The notes below the pieces were generated by a model. The model was not told where the DNA came from. It ran no database searches and saw only the letters and a list, made by a program, of their open reading frames with translations. This document shows, one piece after another, positions 33,602 to 43,130 of a stretch of 64,000 nucleotides of DNA. How positions within the stretch are numbered: position 1 is the first letter of the stretch; each line of letters starts with the position of its first letter. Source of the DNA: an uncultured Verrucomicrobiota bacterium (GTDB lineage: Bacteria; Verrucomicrobiota; Verrucomicrobiia; Opitutales; Opitutaceae). The stretch covers positions 1-64,000 of the forward strand of contig CAIQAB010000023.1 of NCBI GenBank assembly GCA_903869675.1, in the 5' to 3' direction. The translations under genes were made by a program, and so were the position numbers.

Positions 33602-35587
33602 ATGAGAGACAACCCTACCCTACCCTTTGATGTGATCGTTTGTGGTGCTGGTCATGCCGGTTGCGAGGCGGCCCTGGCATCCGCTAGGACTGGAGCGAGA
33701 ACTTTGTTGCTGACCGGTAATCTTGATACTGTTGCCCAGATGAGCTGTAATCCCGCCATTGGCGGTCAAGCCAAGGGACAAATTGTGCGGGAAATTGACG
33801 CGCTTGGTGGAGAAATGGCGATCAATGCCGATGTGACGGGTATCCAGTTTCGGCTTCTTAACGAATCAAAGGGACCGGCGGTGCAATCGCCACGCGCGCA
33901 ATGCGATAAGAAGGCCTACCAATTTAGGATGAAGCACACGCTGGAGATACAACCAAACCTGCAGCTTTTTCAGGCGACGGTTACCGGTTTGATTTTTGAA
34001 CATGCTGCAGCAGGCGCACGGAGAGTCTGCGGTGTCAGGACGAATCTTGATTTGGAGTTCCGTTCCCAGACCGTGGTTGTCACTACGGGGACATTTCTCC
34101 GCGGGTTAATGCATATTGGGCAGAACAAAAACGAAGGCGGGCGGTTGGGTGATTTTAGTGCCAAGACCCTATCGGCTAGTTTTTTGGAAGCAGGTATTGA
34201 GTTACGGCGATTAAAAACGGGCACACCGCCCCGTTTGGCTGGCCGTTCCATCGATTTTAGCCGTATGGAGCCCCAGTATGGTGATGCTAGACCGACTTTA
34301 TTTGCTTTTTATGACACCCGAGACGCTGAGCCCTTGTTCCACGTGGAACAAGGGGCGGGTAATGGGGTGACTCTCCGGGAGGAACGCTTGGGTTGGACGC
34401 CAGGGCGGGATCAAGTGCCTTGCTGGATGACCTATACGACGGACCGCACGGCTCAACTGGTGCGTGATAATTTGCATCTTTCGGCGATGTATTCAGGTGA
34501 GATTGAGGGCGTGGGGCCTCGCTACTGTCCTTCGATTGAAGATAAATTTGTCCGTTTCGCGGATAAACCCCGGCACTTGTTATTTTTGGAACCCGAGGGG
34601 CGGTCTACCAATGAGTTCTACATCAATGGCCTGTCCACCTCGTTGCCTTTTGCGGTGCAGGTGCAGATGGTGCGCAGCATTCCTGGCTTAGAGAGGGCCG
34701 AGTTATTACGACCGGCTTATGCGGTGGAGTATGATTTTGCGCCCCCTACCCAGCTTTATCCATCCTTAGAGTCTAAGAAAGTGGAGCATTTGTTTTTCGC
34801 CGGCCAAATTAACGGCACTTCCGGCTACGAGGAAGCGGCGGGTCAGGGATTGATCGCGGGGGTAAACGCGGCCCGTAAAACGCGCGGCGAGTCGCCGCTG
34901 ATCCTAGGGCGGCACGAAGCTTACATTGGAGTTTTGATCGATGATCTTGTGACGAAGGGCACTACGGAGCCGTATCGGATGTTTACCAGTCGAGCGGAGC
35001 ATCGCCTGTTGTTTAATCATGGTAGTGCGGAGTTGCGTTTGCTGAACCATGCACGCGAAGGCCGATTGATTTCGCCCTCAAGGCTTGCCCGTATCGAAGC
35101 AAAGGCCGAACGTATCAATCAGTGGCTTGAGTTATTGGAACGAATGCGACCGGTTGCGGGGGAACTTGGGGTAGGGGAGGGGACTTGGGCGGATTTGTTG
35201 CGACGCCAGGCGGCCAAGGGGGGGGGCATGGCGGAAATTCAAGCTGCGAGTATCGGTCCGGCGGGTTTTTTGCAGCTGCCCGAGGTGGAGCGAGTTGAGG
35301 TGTGCTATCGGATTGTTTATGCGGGTTATCTGGCGCGGGAGCAACGTCAGGTGGCTAAGTTGTTGGAGGTAGAAAAAGTGAAGATACCTCCGGATTTTGA
35401 CTTTTCGGCGGTGCGTGGGCTCCGCGCTGAGAGCCGGAGCAAATGGATAGACGCCCGTCCGGTTTCGGTGGGGCAGGCGGGGCGAATCAGCGGGGTGAGC
35501 CCGGCAGACTTGAGCGTTCTCTTGGTGGCGTTGGAGGCGCGCAGGCGTGATCGTTTGGATGCTGTGCCCGATCAACGTTTGGATTAA
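33602..35587 (+). CDS. mnmG: tRNA uridine 5-carboxymethylaminomethyl modification enzyme MnmG
   Basis: The 661-residue FAD protein is the partner of MnmE. The FAD fold is at the start ([24 protein letters not shown] at 15-20). It is followed by [20 protein letters not shown] (20 of the conserved block) and the KTGTPPR motif. The C-terminal GidA-associated domain has [20 protein letters not shown]. Length is slightly above the usual 620-630. mnmE-mnmG often lie near the origin in bacteria, which fits this window. A perfect parS palindrome is embedded in its coding sequence at 34331-34354. Confidence 0.97.
   Translation: MRDNPTLPFDVIVCGAGHAGCEAALASARTGARTLLLTGNLDTVAQMSCNPAIGGQAKGQIVREIDALGGEMAINADVTGIQFRLLNESKGPAVQSPRAQCDKKAYQFRMKHTLEIQPNLQLFQATVTGLIFEHAAAGARRVCGVRTNLDLEFRSQTVVVTTGTFLRGLMHIGQNKNEGGRLGDFSAKTLSASFLEAGIELRRLKTGTPPRLAGRSIDFSRMEPQYGDARPTLFAFYDTRDAEPLFHVEQGAGNGVTLREERLGWTPGRDQVPCWMTYTTDRTAQLVRDNLHLSAMYSGEIEGVGPRYCPSIEDKFVRFADKPRHLLFLEPEGRSTNEFYINGLSTSLPFAVQVQMVRSIPGLERAELLRPAYAVEYDFAPPTQLYPSLESKKVEHLFFAGQINGTSGYEEAAGQGLIAGVNAARKTRGESPLILGRHEAYIGVLIDDLVTKGTTEPYRMFTSRAEHRLLFNHGSAELRLLNHAREGRLISPSRLARIEAKAERINQWLELLERMRPVAGELGVGEGTWADLLRRQAAKGGGMAEIQAASIGPAGFLQLPEVERVEVCYRIVYAGYLAREQRQVAKLLEVEKVKIPPDFDFSAVRGLRAESRSKWIDARPVSVGQAGRISGVSPADLSVLLVALEARRRDRLDAVPDQRLD
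34331..34354. promoter_or_regulatory. parS centromere site inside mnmG
   Basis: A perfect 24-bp palindrome whose core TGTTCCACGTGGAACA (34335-34350) equals the ParB-binding parS sequence known from pseudomonads and fits the general consensus TGTTNCACGTGNAACA. In mnmG it encodes part of LFHVEQG. parS sites cluster near oriC in most bacteria. parA and parB are not in the window. Confidence 0.8.
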
Positions 35588-35645
35588 ATAAAACGAAAAT
35601 AATTTATTTAGAATATATTACAAAAGTTTATATCGTTTACTGGGA
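35588..35645. terminator. AT-rich convergent gap mnmG-recQ
   Basis: 58 bases, strongly A/T, between two converging stop codons. It may end transcription from both sides, but no GC hairpin is present, so the call is weak. Confidence 0.25.
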
Positions 35646-37538
35646 CTACCCTAAGAAATTTTGACGTGGATTGGTTTCGAGAAACTCGGTGATGAAACGG
35701 GCGAACGCGGCGCCGAATTCTTCTCGTTTCTTTTCACCCATGCCGAAGATGCCTTGCATATCTTTTTCGCGGCACGGGTATTCACGAGCCATCTGGCGCA
35801 GGGTTTTGTCACCAAAAATTACATACGCTGGGACTTCGCGCTCGTCGGCGAGGCGTTTGCGTAATTTTTTGAGCTCGTTCAGCAGGATCTCGTCGCATTC
35901 GACGTCGCCTTCACGACGGACGGCTGAACGTTTCGCCTTCGGGGTGAACTCTGACGGCTTGGTCAGGGTAACGGACGCCCGCGACTTGAGCAGCCCTAGG
36001 CCTTCCGTGGTGAGTTCTAAAGTGGGGAATTCGCCTTCGCCCTGGGCGACATAGCCAAGGCGCTGGAGTTCACGGCCGACGGCAGCCCAGTGGTGGCGGG
36101 GCAGGTCGGCGCCGATACCGTAGGTGCTGAGGCGGTCGTGTCCCCATTTGAGGACCTTTTCCGTCTTCGCGCCGACCAGCACCTCGACGACGTGGTTCAG
36201 GCCGACGCCGAAACGCGAGGCCTGGCGGCAGCGGTAGACGCAGGAGAGAAACTTTTGGGCATGGACGGTGCCATCGTAGGTTTCGCGCGGATCGTTGCAG
36301 TTGTCGCAGGCGGCGCAGTTATTGAGCGGAAAGGACTCCCCGAAGTAGGCGAGAAGTTCGCGTCGTCGGCAGCCGGGATCTTCGGCGTAACGCGCCATGA
36401 GGCGGAGTTGGGCGCGGGCGCGCTGTTGTTCGGCTTCATCGGTGATTTCGTCGAGAAAGTGGGTTTGTTTGGCGATATCGCCACCGGAGAATAGCAGTAG
36501 GCAGTCGCCGGGCAGGCCGTCTCGGCCCGCGCGGCCGGTTTCCTGGTAGTAGCCCTCGAGGTTCTTGGGCAGGTCGTAGTGGATGACCCAGCGGACGTTG
36601 GGCTTGTTGATACCCATGCCGAAGGCGATGGTGGCGCAGATGATCTTGGTCTCGTCGCGCAGAAATACCTCTTGGTTACGGGCGCGTTCGGCCCCGTCGA
36701 GGCCGGCGTGGTAGGGTTTGGCGGCGTAGCCCCGGGCGGCGAGCGATTCGGCGACTCGCTCGGCGGTGGCGCGCGAGGCGCAATAGACGATGCCGGACTC
36801 GTCCTCGCGGCGTTTTACCCAGTTGATGATCTGTTTAAGGGGCTCATCCTTCGCGAGGACCTTATAGGTCAGGTTGGGCCGATTGAAGGAGGCGACAAAC
36901 ACGGCTGGTTCGCGCAGGCGCAGGTGTTTAATGATATCCGTTCGCACGCGCTCGGTGGCGGTGGCGGTAAGGGCGATAACGGGAATATCAGGCAGGAGCT
37001 CGCGGAGTTGAGCGATCTGGCGGAATTCAGGGCGGAAATCGTGGCCCCATTCGGAGACGCAGTGGGCCTCGTCGATGGCGAGGCACTGGACGTTCCACGC
37101 CCGCAGGTTTTCTTTCCAGTTGTCCAGCATCAGACGCTCTGGTGCGACGTAGAGGAGGCGGAATTCGCCACGGTGCAGGCCGGCGAGGCGCGACCGGGCG
37201 GTGGCGGAGTCTAGCGATGAATTTAGAAACGTGGCGGCGACGCCGGCGGCCTGCATCTGATCAACCTGGTCTTTCATCAGCGCGATGAGTGGCGAGACGA
37301 CGACGGTCAGGCCGGGGCGGTGCAGGGCGGGGAGCTGGAAACACATCGATTTGCCGCCGCCGGTGGGTAGCAAGGCCAAGACATCTCGCCCGGCGAGGCT
37401 GGTCTCGATGATCTCGCGCTGGAGCGGGCGGAACTGGTCGTAGCCGAAGGTGGTGCTTAGCGTGTGGAGGAGTTCTTCGAGGGACGGCACGGCGCGGGTG
37501 GGGACAACATCGGACGCGTAACGTCTTCGTCCAATCAA
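35646..37538 (-). CDS. recQ: ATP-dependent DNA helicase RecQ
   Basis: The 630-residue superfamily 2 helicase unwinds DNA 3'-5' in recombination and fork repair. Walker A (PTGGGKS) ends at residue 64, and the DEAH box with aromatic-rich loop reads AIDEAHCVSEWGHDFRPEF. Motif VI is QETGRAGRDG. The RecQ-Ct zinc site is C-x(16)-C-x2-C-x2-C (CRRRELLAYFG, NNCAACDNC). A winged helix follows. The HRDC domain is at the C-terminus (LKKLRKRLADE, MEREYP-like MAREYP, GIFGMGEKKREEFG). It is the only leftward gene between 25.5 and 40 kb. Confidence 0.95.
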   Translation of the reverse strand: MIGRRRYASDVVPTRAVPSLEELLHTLSTTFGYDQFRPLQREIIETSLAGRDVLALLPTGGGKSMCFQLPALHRPGLTVVVSPLIALMKDQVDQMQAAGVAATFLNSSLDSATARSRLAGLHRGEFRLLYVAPERLMLDNWKENLRAWNVQCLAIDEAHCVSEWGHDFRPEFRQIAQLRELLPDIPVIALTATATERVRTDIIKHLRLREPAVFVASFNRPNLTYKVLAKDEPLKQIINWVKRREDESGIVYCASRATAERVAESLAARGYAAKPYHAGLDGAERARNQEVFLRDETKIICATIAFGMGINKPNVRWVIHYDLPKNLEGYYQETGRAGRDGLPGDCLLLFSGGDIAKQTHFLDEITDEAEQQRARAQLRLMARYAEDPGCRRRELLAYFGESFPLNNCAACDNCNDPRETYDGTVHAQKFLSCVYRCRQASRFGVGLNHVVEVLVGAKTEKVLKWGHDRLSTYGIGADLPRHHWAAVGRELQRLGYVAQGEGEFPTLELTTEGLGLLKSRASVTLTKPSEFTPKAKRSAVRREGDVECDEILLNELKKLRKRLADEREVPAYVIFGDKTLRQMAREYPCREKDMQGIFGMGEKKREEFGAAFARFITEFLETNPRQNFLG

Positions 37539-37607
37539 GAAAGCGTGTCTGGGTGTCTAGCTTACCCGAAAATTATTCTGCAGGCGGCTTGGACAATCGA
37601 GCTACGA

Positions 37608-38429
37608 ATGCCAAGGTGGGGCGTGTCCCCACTTCTTATGGCTGCGATCGCCCTCGTCGTGTGCTGCGTGCTTTTTGCCGGATTTTTCCGGGTCGCGCGT
37701 CGTTTGGATAATTATGGTATCGTGGACATCATCTGGAGTTACGCGTTTGGTCTAGTCGCACTGGTCTATGCTGGGTTGGCTGACGGTTGGGCGCCTCGGC
37801 GTTGGTTGGTGGCTATGCTGGTCCTGTGCTGGAGCCTACGGCTGGGAACCTACCTTTATCGTCGGGTGATGGCGCATCATCCTGTTGAGGACGGTCGTTA
37901 TCGGGAGTTGAGGGTGCGTTGGGCGGCGAACTTTGCGCGGGAGATGGGGCGGTTTTATCAATTGCAGGCTGTTTCGGTGGTAATCTTGGCCACGCCCTTT
38001 TTGCTCACAGCGGGGCGGGCTGAGATCGGTTTCACGGTCTCGGACGGCGTAGCGTTCGCGCTTTTCACTCTTTCGTTGGCCGGCGAGGCGTTGGCGGACC
38101 AGCAGTTGGCGGGGTTCAAGCAAAACGCTGCAAACAAAGGGCGGGTTTGTGAGGTGGGGTTATGGGCCTGGAGCCGCCACCCGAACTACTTTTTCGTTTG
38201 GTTGAGTTGGGTAAGTTTCGCGGTTTTTGCTTGGCCAGCGACTTGGGGTTGGCTCGGGCTTATTGCGCCTGGCTGCATTCTTTACCTGCTGCTTTTCGTC
38301 ACGGGAATACCGATGACCGAGGAGCAAGCGGTGAGGACCAAGGGCGATGCCTACCGTGACTATCAGCGGCGGGTATCTGCCTTTGTGCCGTGGTTTTCCC
38401 GGAAAACCTCCCCGCCTTTTTCCCCATGA
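37608..38429 (+). CDS. DUF1295 membrane protein (steroid 5-alpha-reductase-like)
   Basis: ATG 37608 gives 273 residues with about seven membrane helices. An upstream extension to 37464 overlaps the recQ 5' end and is rejected. Family features are YGIVDIIWSYAFG near the start and the C-terminal LWAWSRHPNYFFVWLSWVSF and DAYRDYQRRVSAFVPW, as in 5-alpha-reductase/ICMT-like membrane enzymes that often use NAD(P)H or SAM. The function of DUF1295 is unestablished. It overlaps the next methyltransferase gene by 4 nt (ATGA), so the two are probably one lipid-modifying unit. Confidence 0.85.
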   Translation: MPRWGVSPLLMAAIALVVCCVLFAGFFRVARRLDNYGIVDIIWSYAFGLVALVYAGLADGWAPRRWLVAMLVLCWSLRLGTYLYRRVMAHHPVEDGRYRELRVRWAANFAREMGRFYQLQAVSVVILATPFLLTAGRAEIGFTVSDGVAFALFTLSLAGEALADQQLAGFKQNAANKGRVCEVGLWAWSRHPNYFFVWLSWVSFAVFAWPATWGWLGLIAPGCILYLLLFVTGIPMTEEQAVRTKGDAYRDYQRRVSAFVPWFSRKTSPPFSP

Positions 38430-39436
38430 TCGACTCCCTCCTCGAAAAAAACCTGCTGCCCGATTGGCTTGTTCGGATTGGTATCCGGCGTTTGTTGGCG
38501 CAACGCATCCGTGAGGAGGAGGGTCGCTACGATTGCGAGGCCTACGTCGCCGACCTGAAGGCCCGCGCGCTGGCCGAGCAGACCACTGCCGCTAACGAGC
38601 AGCACTACGAGGTGCCGACTCCGTTTTACCAATATTGTCTGGGCAAACGTCTCAAATACTCCGGTTGTCTCTACCCGACCGGTAGGGAGACGCTTGATCA
38701 GGCGGAGGAGCTCATGCTTGCCCTCTACGCCGAGAGGGCACAGTTGGCGGACGGCCAGCACATCCTTGAGCTCGGCTGTGGATGGGGATCGCTCTGCCTT
38801 TATAACGCCGAGCGCTTTCCGAATGCGCGCATCACCGCCATCTCCAACTCCCGGACCCAAAAAGAGCATATCGACACTGAGGCGCGGCGGCGCGGGCTGG
38901 GCAACCTCCGCATCATCACCTGCGATATCAACGCCTTCGACATCGCGCCGGCGCAGTTCGACCGGGTGGTGTCGGTCGAGATGTTCGAGCATCTCAAAAA
39001 CTACGAGCTCCTCTTCCGGAACATCGCCCGCTGGCTCAAGCCGGGCGGGCTGCTTTTCACCCACATCTTCACGCACAGCCGCTTCAGTTATCACTTCGTG
39101 GCGCGAGATGAGACCGACTGGATGAGCCGCTACTTTTTCACCGGCGGCCAGATGCCGGCGCATGATTTGTTCATGCAGTTCCAGGGCGACCTGAAGTTGT
39201 TGCAGGACTGGAAGGTCAACGGCCGCCACTATCAGCAGACTGCCGAGCACTGGTTGAAAAACATGGACGCGCACCGCGACGAGATCCTGCCGCTTTTCCG
39301 CGACACCTACGGGGCGGAGCAGGCGACGAAGTGGTGGGCCTACTGGCGGGTCTTCTACATGGCCTGCGCCGAGCTCTGGGGCTACAAACGCGGCGAGGAG
39401 TGGCTGGTGAGCCACTACGTCTTCCGCAAACCGTGA
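38426..39436 (+). CDS. CFA-synthase-family SAM methyltransferase
   Basis: The 336-residue protein starts at the ATG overlapping the previous stop. The SAM site is ILELGCGWGSLCLY. SVEMFEHLKNYELLF and LKPGGLLFTHIFTH are typical for cyclopropane-fatty-acid synthase/mycolic methyltransferase relatives. A NEQHYEVPTPFYQYCLG segment precedes the Rossmann fold, as in that family. It lacks the N-terminal lipid-binding extension of classical Cfa, so methylation of a lipid or a small amine are both possible. Coupling to DUF1295 suggests a membrane-lipid substrate. Confidence 0.85.
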   Translation: MIDSLLEKNLLPDWLVRIGIRRLLAQRIREEEGRYDCEAYVADLKARALAEQTTAANEQHYEVPTPFYQYCLGKRLKYSGCLYPTGRETLDQAEELMLALYAERAQLADGQHILELGCGWGSLCLYNAERFPNARITAISNSRTQKEHIDTEARRRGLGNLRIITCDINAFDIAPAQFDRVVSVEMFEHLKNYELLFRNIARWLKPGGLLFTHIFTHSRFSYHFVARDETDWMSRYFFTGGQMPAHDLFMQFQGDLKLLQDWKVNGRHYQQTAEHWLKNMDAHRDEILPLFRDTYGAEQATKWWAYWRVFYMACAELWGYKRGEEWLVSHYVFRKP

Positions 39437-39460
39437 GCCCGCAGCTTTGACCCCTTCAGC

Positions 39461-39892
39461 ATGACCCCGTATCTTGGTGCCGTCACCTATCTCGTCCGCG
39501 ACTATGACGAGGCGATCACGTGGTTCAAGAGGTGCCTGGGTTTCAGCCTCGTCGAGGACACCTTGTTGGTGCCGGCTGCGGATGACGCACCCGCCAAACG
39601 CTGGGTTTTAGTCGCCCCGCCGGGGGCGCCGCAGACGTGCCTTTTGCTGGCGCGGGCTTCTTCAGTAGATCAACAAAGGTCAGTCGGGGCGCAGGCAGGT
39701 GGGCGGGTGATGTTTTTTCTGCACACGGACGATTTTGCCCGCGACTATGCCGCGTTCTTGGCCGCCGGGGTGGTTTTCCGGGAAGCCCCGCGCTACGAGG
39801 CCTATGGCACGGTTGCGGTGTTCGAGGATCTCTATGGCCAGCCGTGGGATTTATTGGAACCCGCGCGTGGCGAGGCGTCCAAAAACAAGTAG
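39461..39892 (+). CDS. VOC-family (glyoxalase-like) protein
   Basis: The 143-residue vicinal-oxygen-chelate fold has two beta-alpha-beta modules: AVTYLVRDYDEAITWFKRCLGF and the C-terminal FFLHTDDFARDYAAFLAAGVVF, then GTVAVFEDLYGQPWDLLEP. One probable metal residue, the final Glu in LLEP, is kept. The first position is a Thr rather than His, so classic glyoxalase activity is doubtful. It starts 24 nt after the methyltransferase stop and ends at a strong terminator, so the three genes 37608-39892 look like one transcript. Confidence 0.82.
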   Translation: MTPYLGAVTYLVRDYDEAITWFKRCLGFSLVEDTLLVPAADDAPAKRWVLVAPPGAPQTCLLLARASSVDQQRSVGAQAGGRVMFFLHTDDFARDYAAFLAAGVVFREAPRYEAYGTVAVFEDLYGQPWDLLEPARGEASKNK

Positions 39893-39933
39893 GGCCCGCC
39901 GATTACCCCTAAACGGCGGGCCCTTTTCTTTTC
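39892..39933 (+). terminator. Rho-independent terminator after VOC gene
   Basis: A nine-base-pair stem GGGCCCGCC (39892-39900) with GGCGGGCCC (39915-39923) is followed directly by TTTTCTTTTC. The stem starts at the stop codon of the VOC gene. Confidence 0.85.
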
Positions 39934-39974
39934 TAGCCCGGTTTAAAACCCGAGCTATCCATGTTACCCCTAAA

Positions 39975-39990
39975 CCCTGCCTTGGCAGGG
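39975..39990 (-). terminator. Possible weak terminator after the GH3-family gene
   Basis: The inverted repeat CCCTGCC-TT-GGCAGGG lies 67 nt beyond the stop of the leftward GH3-family gene. On that strand it is followed by only TTTAGG, so efficiency would be low. TTACCCCTAAAC occurs twice nearby (39903 and 39964). Confidence 0.3.
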
Positions 39991-40056
39991 AAGTGTTTCT
40001 AAGAACACTTTGCTTTATGCATCCCGCGTGCCAACCCGGCGGGAAACTTTTTCGGG

Positions 40057-41658
40057 TTAGTGATGGGTATCCTGGAAGGGCGCAAATTTGGCCAGTTGAT
40101 CGGCAATTTGACGGTCACTGCGGCAGCGAGGCATTTTGTTTTGGCCTCCCCAGCGGCCGGCGGAGCGCTGCCATTGTTCAAAAACCCCCGGCATCACCAG
40201 ACGCACAGTGGGGCTGAGTAGCCCGCCACCCTTGCGTTTGGCTTCGTAGTCGTCGTTAAGGCGTTGGAGTTCCTCGTCGAGCAGTTCAGCCAGCACCGGG
40301 CCAGTAGGGGTTTTTTCGGTGCCCGGGCGGAGTTCGAGCCACCACTCGTGGCTGCCGCGTTTTTGGCCGATGAGGGAATCGATAAAGATCGGGGCGACGT
40401 GAAAATTCACCACCTGCCACTGGTGGCGGGTGGTGACGGCGGTGAGGGCGTCGGTCAGCTCTTTTTCGATCACGTGTTCTCCGAAGGCGCTCAGCTGTAA
40501 TTTTGTGCGGCCGGCGTAAACTAGACGGGCGGGCGCGGTGGAGAGGAAGCGCACGACATCCCCGATAACGTATCGGGTGAGACCGGCGGGCGTGCTCATG
40601 ACCAATGCGTAGTCTACGCCGGTTTTGACGCCTTCCAAAGGCACGGCCTTGGCCCCGAGGTGATCGAGGCGGTCTTCGTCAAAATCATTTAGCGGTATGA
40701 ATTCGTAGAAAATTCCGGCGTTGGCGATCAGGCGCAGGCCCGCGCTGGCGTCGGTATCTTGGGCGGCGATGAAGCCTTCGGAGGCCGGGTAGACTTCGTG
40801 GAAATTGACTCCCGGGCCGCACACCGCCTCCAACTCCTTCTTGAATGGCCCGATCGGCACGCCCCCGTGGACGAGGCATTCGAAGTGAGGCCAGATTTCG
40901 CGCAAAGAACTGTATTTTCTACCGCCGTTTATCCGGCTGGCCTCTTCCATCATCGCGGCGGCGAGGATAAGGACCCAGCTTGGAATGCCTGCGAGCATCC
41001 GGATATCGCGACCGGCGCAGCGGCGGGCGATGGCGTCGATTTTGGCCGGCCAGTCAGCTAGTTGAGCGATTTCGGCACCGGGTTCGTAAAGGTGTTTTTC
41101 GACCCAGGCAGGGAGGTTTAAGGCGGTGATGCCGCTCAGGTCGCCTGCGAAGGCAGGGTGGTTTTTCGACTCGGACAAGGGGGACAGGGTAGTCGCGCCC
41201 CCCAGGAAAAGGTGTTTGCCGCCAAAGACGTTTGCGTGGCCGGTTCTGGCCGAGTAGTAGAGGAGTGAATCGAGGCCGGCTTGCCGGAAATGTTCCAGCA
41301 TAGCGGGCGTGACGGGCAGGTATTTGGTGCGACCGGCGGTGGTGCCGGAGGAGACGGCGTAGTAAGCGCAACGACCGGGCCAGAGCACATCGGCCTCGCC
41401 CGCTTTCATTCGGTCAACGTAGGGGGCGAAGCCTTCGTAGGTGCGCAGGGGCACCCGCATGCTCCAAGCGGTAGGGCTGAGTCGGGGTTCGATGCCGTGG
41501 GCCCTACCGTAGGCGGTGGTCGCAATTTGTTTTCTCAGTCTGGTGGCGATTTCGGCTTGGGCTTTCAAGGCCCAGCCCTGGGCTCGGAGTTGGCGGGCGC
41601 GGTGGTTACCTATCCATTTTGCCCCGAGTGAAAGCAGCGACTTTGGCGGGGTAAACAT
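40057..41658 (-). CDS. GH3 auxin-responsive-promoter-family acyl-adenylating protein
   Basis: The ATG complementary to 41656-41658 gives 533 residues; TTG at 41694 would add 12. The ANL-type features of GH3 enzymes are present: the phosphate-loop YYAVSSGTTAGRTKYLP, YPASEGFIA, GLTRYVIGDVVRF and AGRTKLQLSAFGEHV. Plant GH3 proteins join amino acids to jasmonate or auxin. The bacterial relatives have no settled substrate but should adenylate a carboxylic acid. The gene directly upstream encodes an alpha/beta hydrolase in the same direction, 65 nt before this start, which suggests a two-step acyl pathway. Confidence 0.9.
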   Translation of the reverse strand: MFTPPKSLLSLGAKWIGNHRARQLRAQGWALKAQAEIATRLRKQIATTAYGRAHGIEPRLSPTAWSMRVPLRTYEGFAPYVDRMKAGEADVLWPGRCAYYAVSSGTTAGRTKYLPVTPAMLEHFRQAGLDSLLYYSARTGHANVFGGKHLFLGGATTLSPLSESKNHPAFAGDLSGITALNLPAWVEKHLYEPGAEIAQLADWPAKIDAIARRCAGRDIRMLAGIPSWVLILAAAMMEEASRINGGRKYSSLREIWPHFECLVHGGVPIGPFKKELEAVCGPGVNFHEVYPASEGFIAAQDTDASAGLRLIANAGIFYEFIPLNDFDEDRLDHLGAKAVPLEGVKTGVDYALVMSTPAGLTRYVIGDVVRFLSTAPARLVYAGRTKLQLSAFGEHVIEKELTDALTAVTTRHQWQVVNFHVAPIFIDSLIGQKRGSHEWWLELRPGTEKTPTGPVLAELLDEELQRLNDDYEAKRKGGGLLSPTVRLVMPGVFEQWQRSAGRWGGQNKMPRCRSDRQIADQLAKFAPFQDTHH

Positions 41659-41723
41659 CTTCAAGAGATTAGGACGGGCAGAGTGGACGAACAAGCCCCG
41701 CTGCCTTGGAGCCGCAAGGGAAT

Positions 41724-42842
41724 TCAGGCCGCTTCCAAGACTTTACGAGGTTTTAAACTACGGTAAAATCGGCCGAAGTGGGGCAGGAAGTTTTCAACGT
41801 GGAAAATCAGCGAGGCATGCTGGACAGGGGTGCCGCGGGGATTGGCCACCAAGAGGCAGCGACCACGGGGGAAGAACGAGCCGCAGGCCCGCTCGAAGGT
41901 CGGTCGGGCGGTGGCGTGTTCGCTGAGCACGGAGCCCTCTTTTTCGGCGTAGAGGATGAGCGCGGGGGCGTCGGCGAGGGGCAGTAGCTCGGGCGTGAGG
42001 TAGCTGGTGGGCGATGCCATGGCGGCCATGGCGCGGACGCGGGCGAGGGCACCGCGCGGGGTGATGCCGGCGATGGTGCCCAGCACGCCGGCGCGCAGGG
42101 CGGCGAGTTCGGCCTTGGTCATCAAGGTGGCGAGGGCGAGTTTGTTCTGGGCCCCGGCCTCGAACATCCGCGCAAAAATGGCGCGGGCCTTTTCTACGGC
42201 CGCGTCGCTGGCGTGTTCGGGCGCATCCAGCATGGGCTTGAGGGCCCGACCGAGCAGGGTGGAGGGCTTGGTTTCGCCCGGAGCTACGATATCCTCGGCG
42301 CAGCAAACGGGGCTGACCAGCATTACTCCAGCGAGCGTAGGGGCGGCCTGGCTGTTGAGACGGGCTCTTCTCAGCCAATCGAGCACCACGCCGGCACCAA
42401 AGCTTACCGCAAGAATCACAGGGGCGGCGCCTTCCCGGTCGATGACTTCCGTAACCAGATCTTCCAGCTGCGCACCGATCAACTCGAGTGAAAAATCCCC
42501 TTTTGCGTAGTCGACGAAGTAGATGCTGCCCTGGCGGGCGAGGAAGCCGCGCAGGAGGTAAACTTGTTCGCAGGCGTCCGGCACAAAGCCGCCCAGCACG
42601 ATAGTGGGTCTAGCTCCGCGGTGGGCCTCGCGTCGCACGGTGGCGAGCGCGCCGACCCCACCCACGCCACGCGCCAGGGCCGAGCGCACCGCTGGTCCTG
42701 CTACCGAAGAAAGGGTTTCCAAGCGTGGCGGATTAAAACGGCGACTCGTCGTGCGAATCAGGGTGCGTAGGGGTTGCGCAGGCGATACTTGGCCAAAGGC
42801 GGCCAGTAAGGACAGGGCGGGGGCAAAACTCAGGGCAGGCAT
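41724..42842 (-). CDS. Alpha/beta-hydrolase-fold protein
   Basis: The 372-residue protein has no clear signal peptide, though its N-terminus is mildly hydrophobic. The nucleophile elbow is AVSFGAGV (Ser in S-x-G-x-G context). A late acid is possibly in ALILYAEKEGSVLSE, and the catalytic His in VQHASLIFHVENFLPHF. The fold suggests an esterase, thioesterase or lipase-like enzyme. It precedes the GH3-family gene on the same strand, and the two may build and release an acyl conjugate. The substrate is unknown. Confidence 0.72.
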   Translation of the reverse strand: MPALSFAPALSLLAAFGQVSPAQPLRTLIRTTSRRFNPPRLETLSSVAGPAVRSALARGVGGVGALATVRREAHRGARPTIVLGGFVPDACEQVYLLRGFLARQGSIYFVDYAKGDFSLELIGAQLEDLVTEVIDREGAAPVILAVSFGAGVVLDWLRRARLNSQAAPTLAGVMLVSPVCCAEDIVAPGETKPSTLLGRALKPMLDAPEHASDAAVEKARAIFARMFEAGAQNKLALATLMTKAELAALRAGVLGTIAGITPRGALARVRAMAAMASPTSYLTPELLPLADAPALILYAEKEGSVLSEHATARPTFERACGSFFPRGRCLLVANPRGTPVQHASLIFHVENFLPHFGRFYRSLKPRKVLEAA

Positions 42843-43130
42843 GACAGAGTGAAAAGGCGGCGACGAAACCGGGATAGGGAAGGTTAGGGCTTAGACTTGG
42901 AATTCTGCGTGACGAGGTTTTTTACGATTGTGCCAAGTTCAGTGAACATGGGTCATCTCTCGCAAGTTTCGCCGGACCGCGTAACCCGCTATTCACTATT
43001 CCGAAACATATCCGTCACATTTGACCTCGGAAATTCTGCAAACCGCGGGGTCAGGTGATATTTAATGGCATTTGCGTTTCGGTTCTTGGCCCCGAGGCCG
43101 GGGTCGTGCCTTTTGGGCTTAGCCTGACTT
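42843..43130. promoter_or_regulatory. Divergent spacer hydrolase-RluA
   Basis: 288 bases between divergent starts. An imperfect GC-rich repeat GGCCCCGAGGCCGGGG lies at 43088-43103. A leftward frame at 42989-43321 overlaps the pseudouridine-synthase gene and is not convincing. Nothing else was recognised. Confidence 0.3.

Noticed and set aside
35218-35226. Nine-G run in mnmG as a phase-variation site
   Set aside because: It encodes an in-frame Gly stretch in a conserved housekeeping gene and the frame is intact. A similar run occurs elsewhere in this GC-rich DNA.
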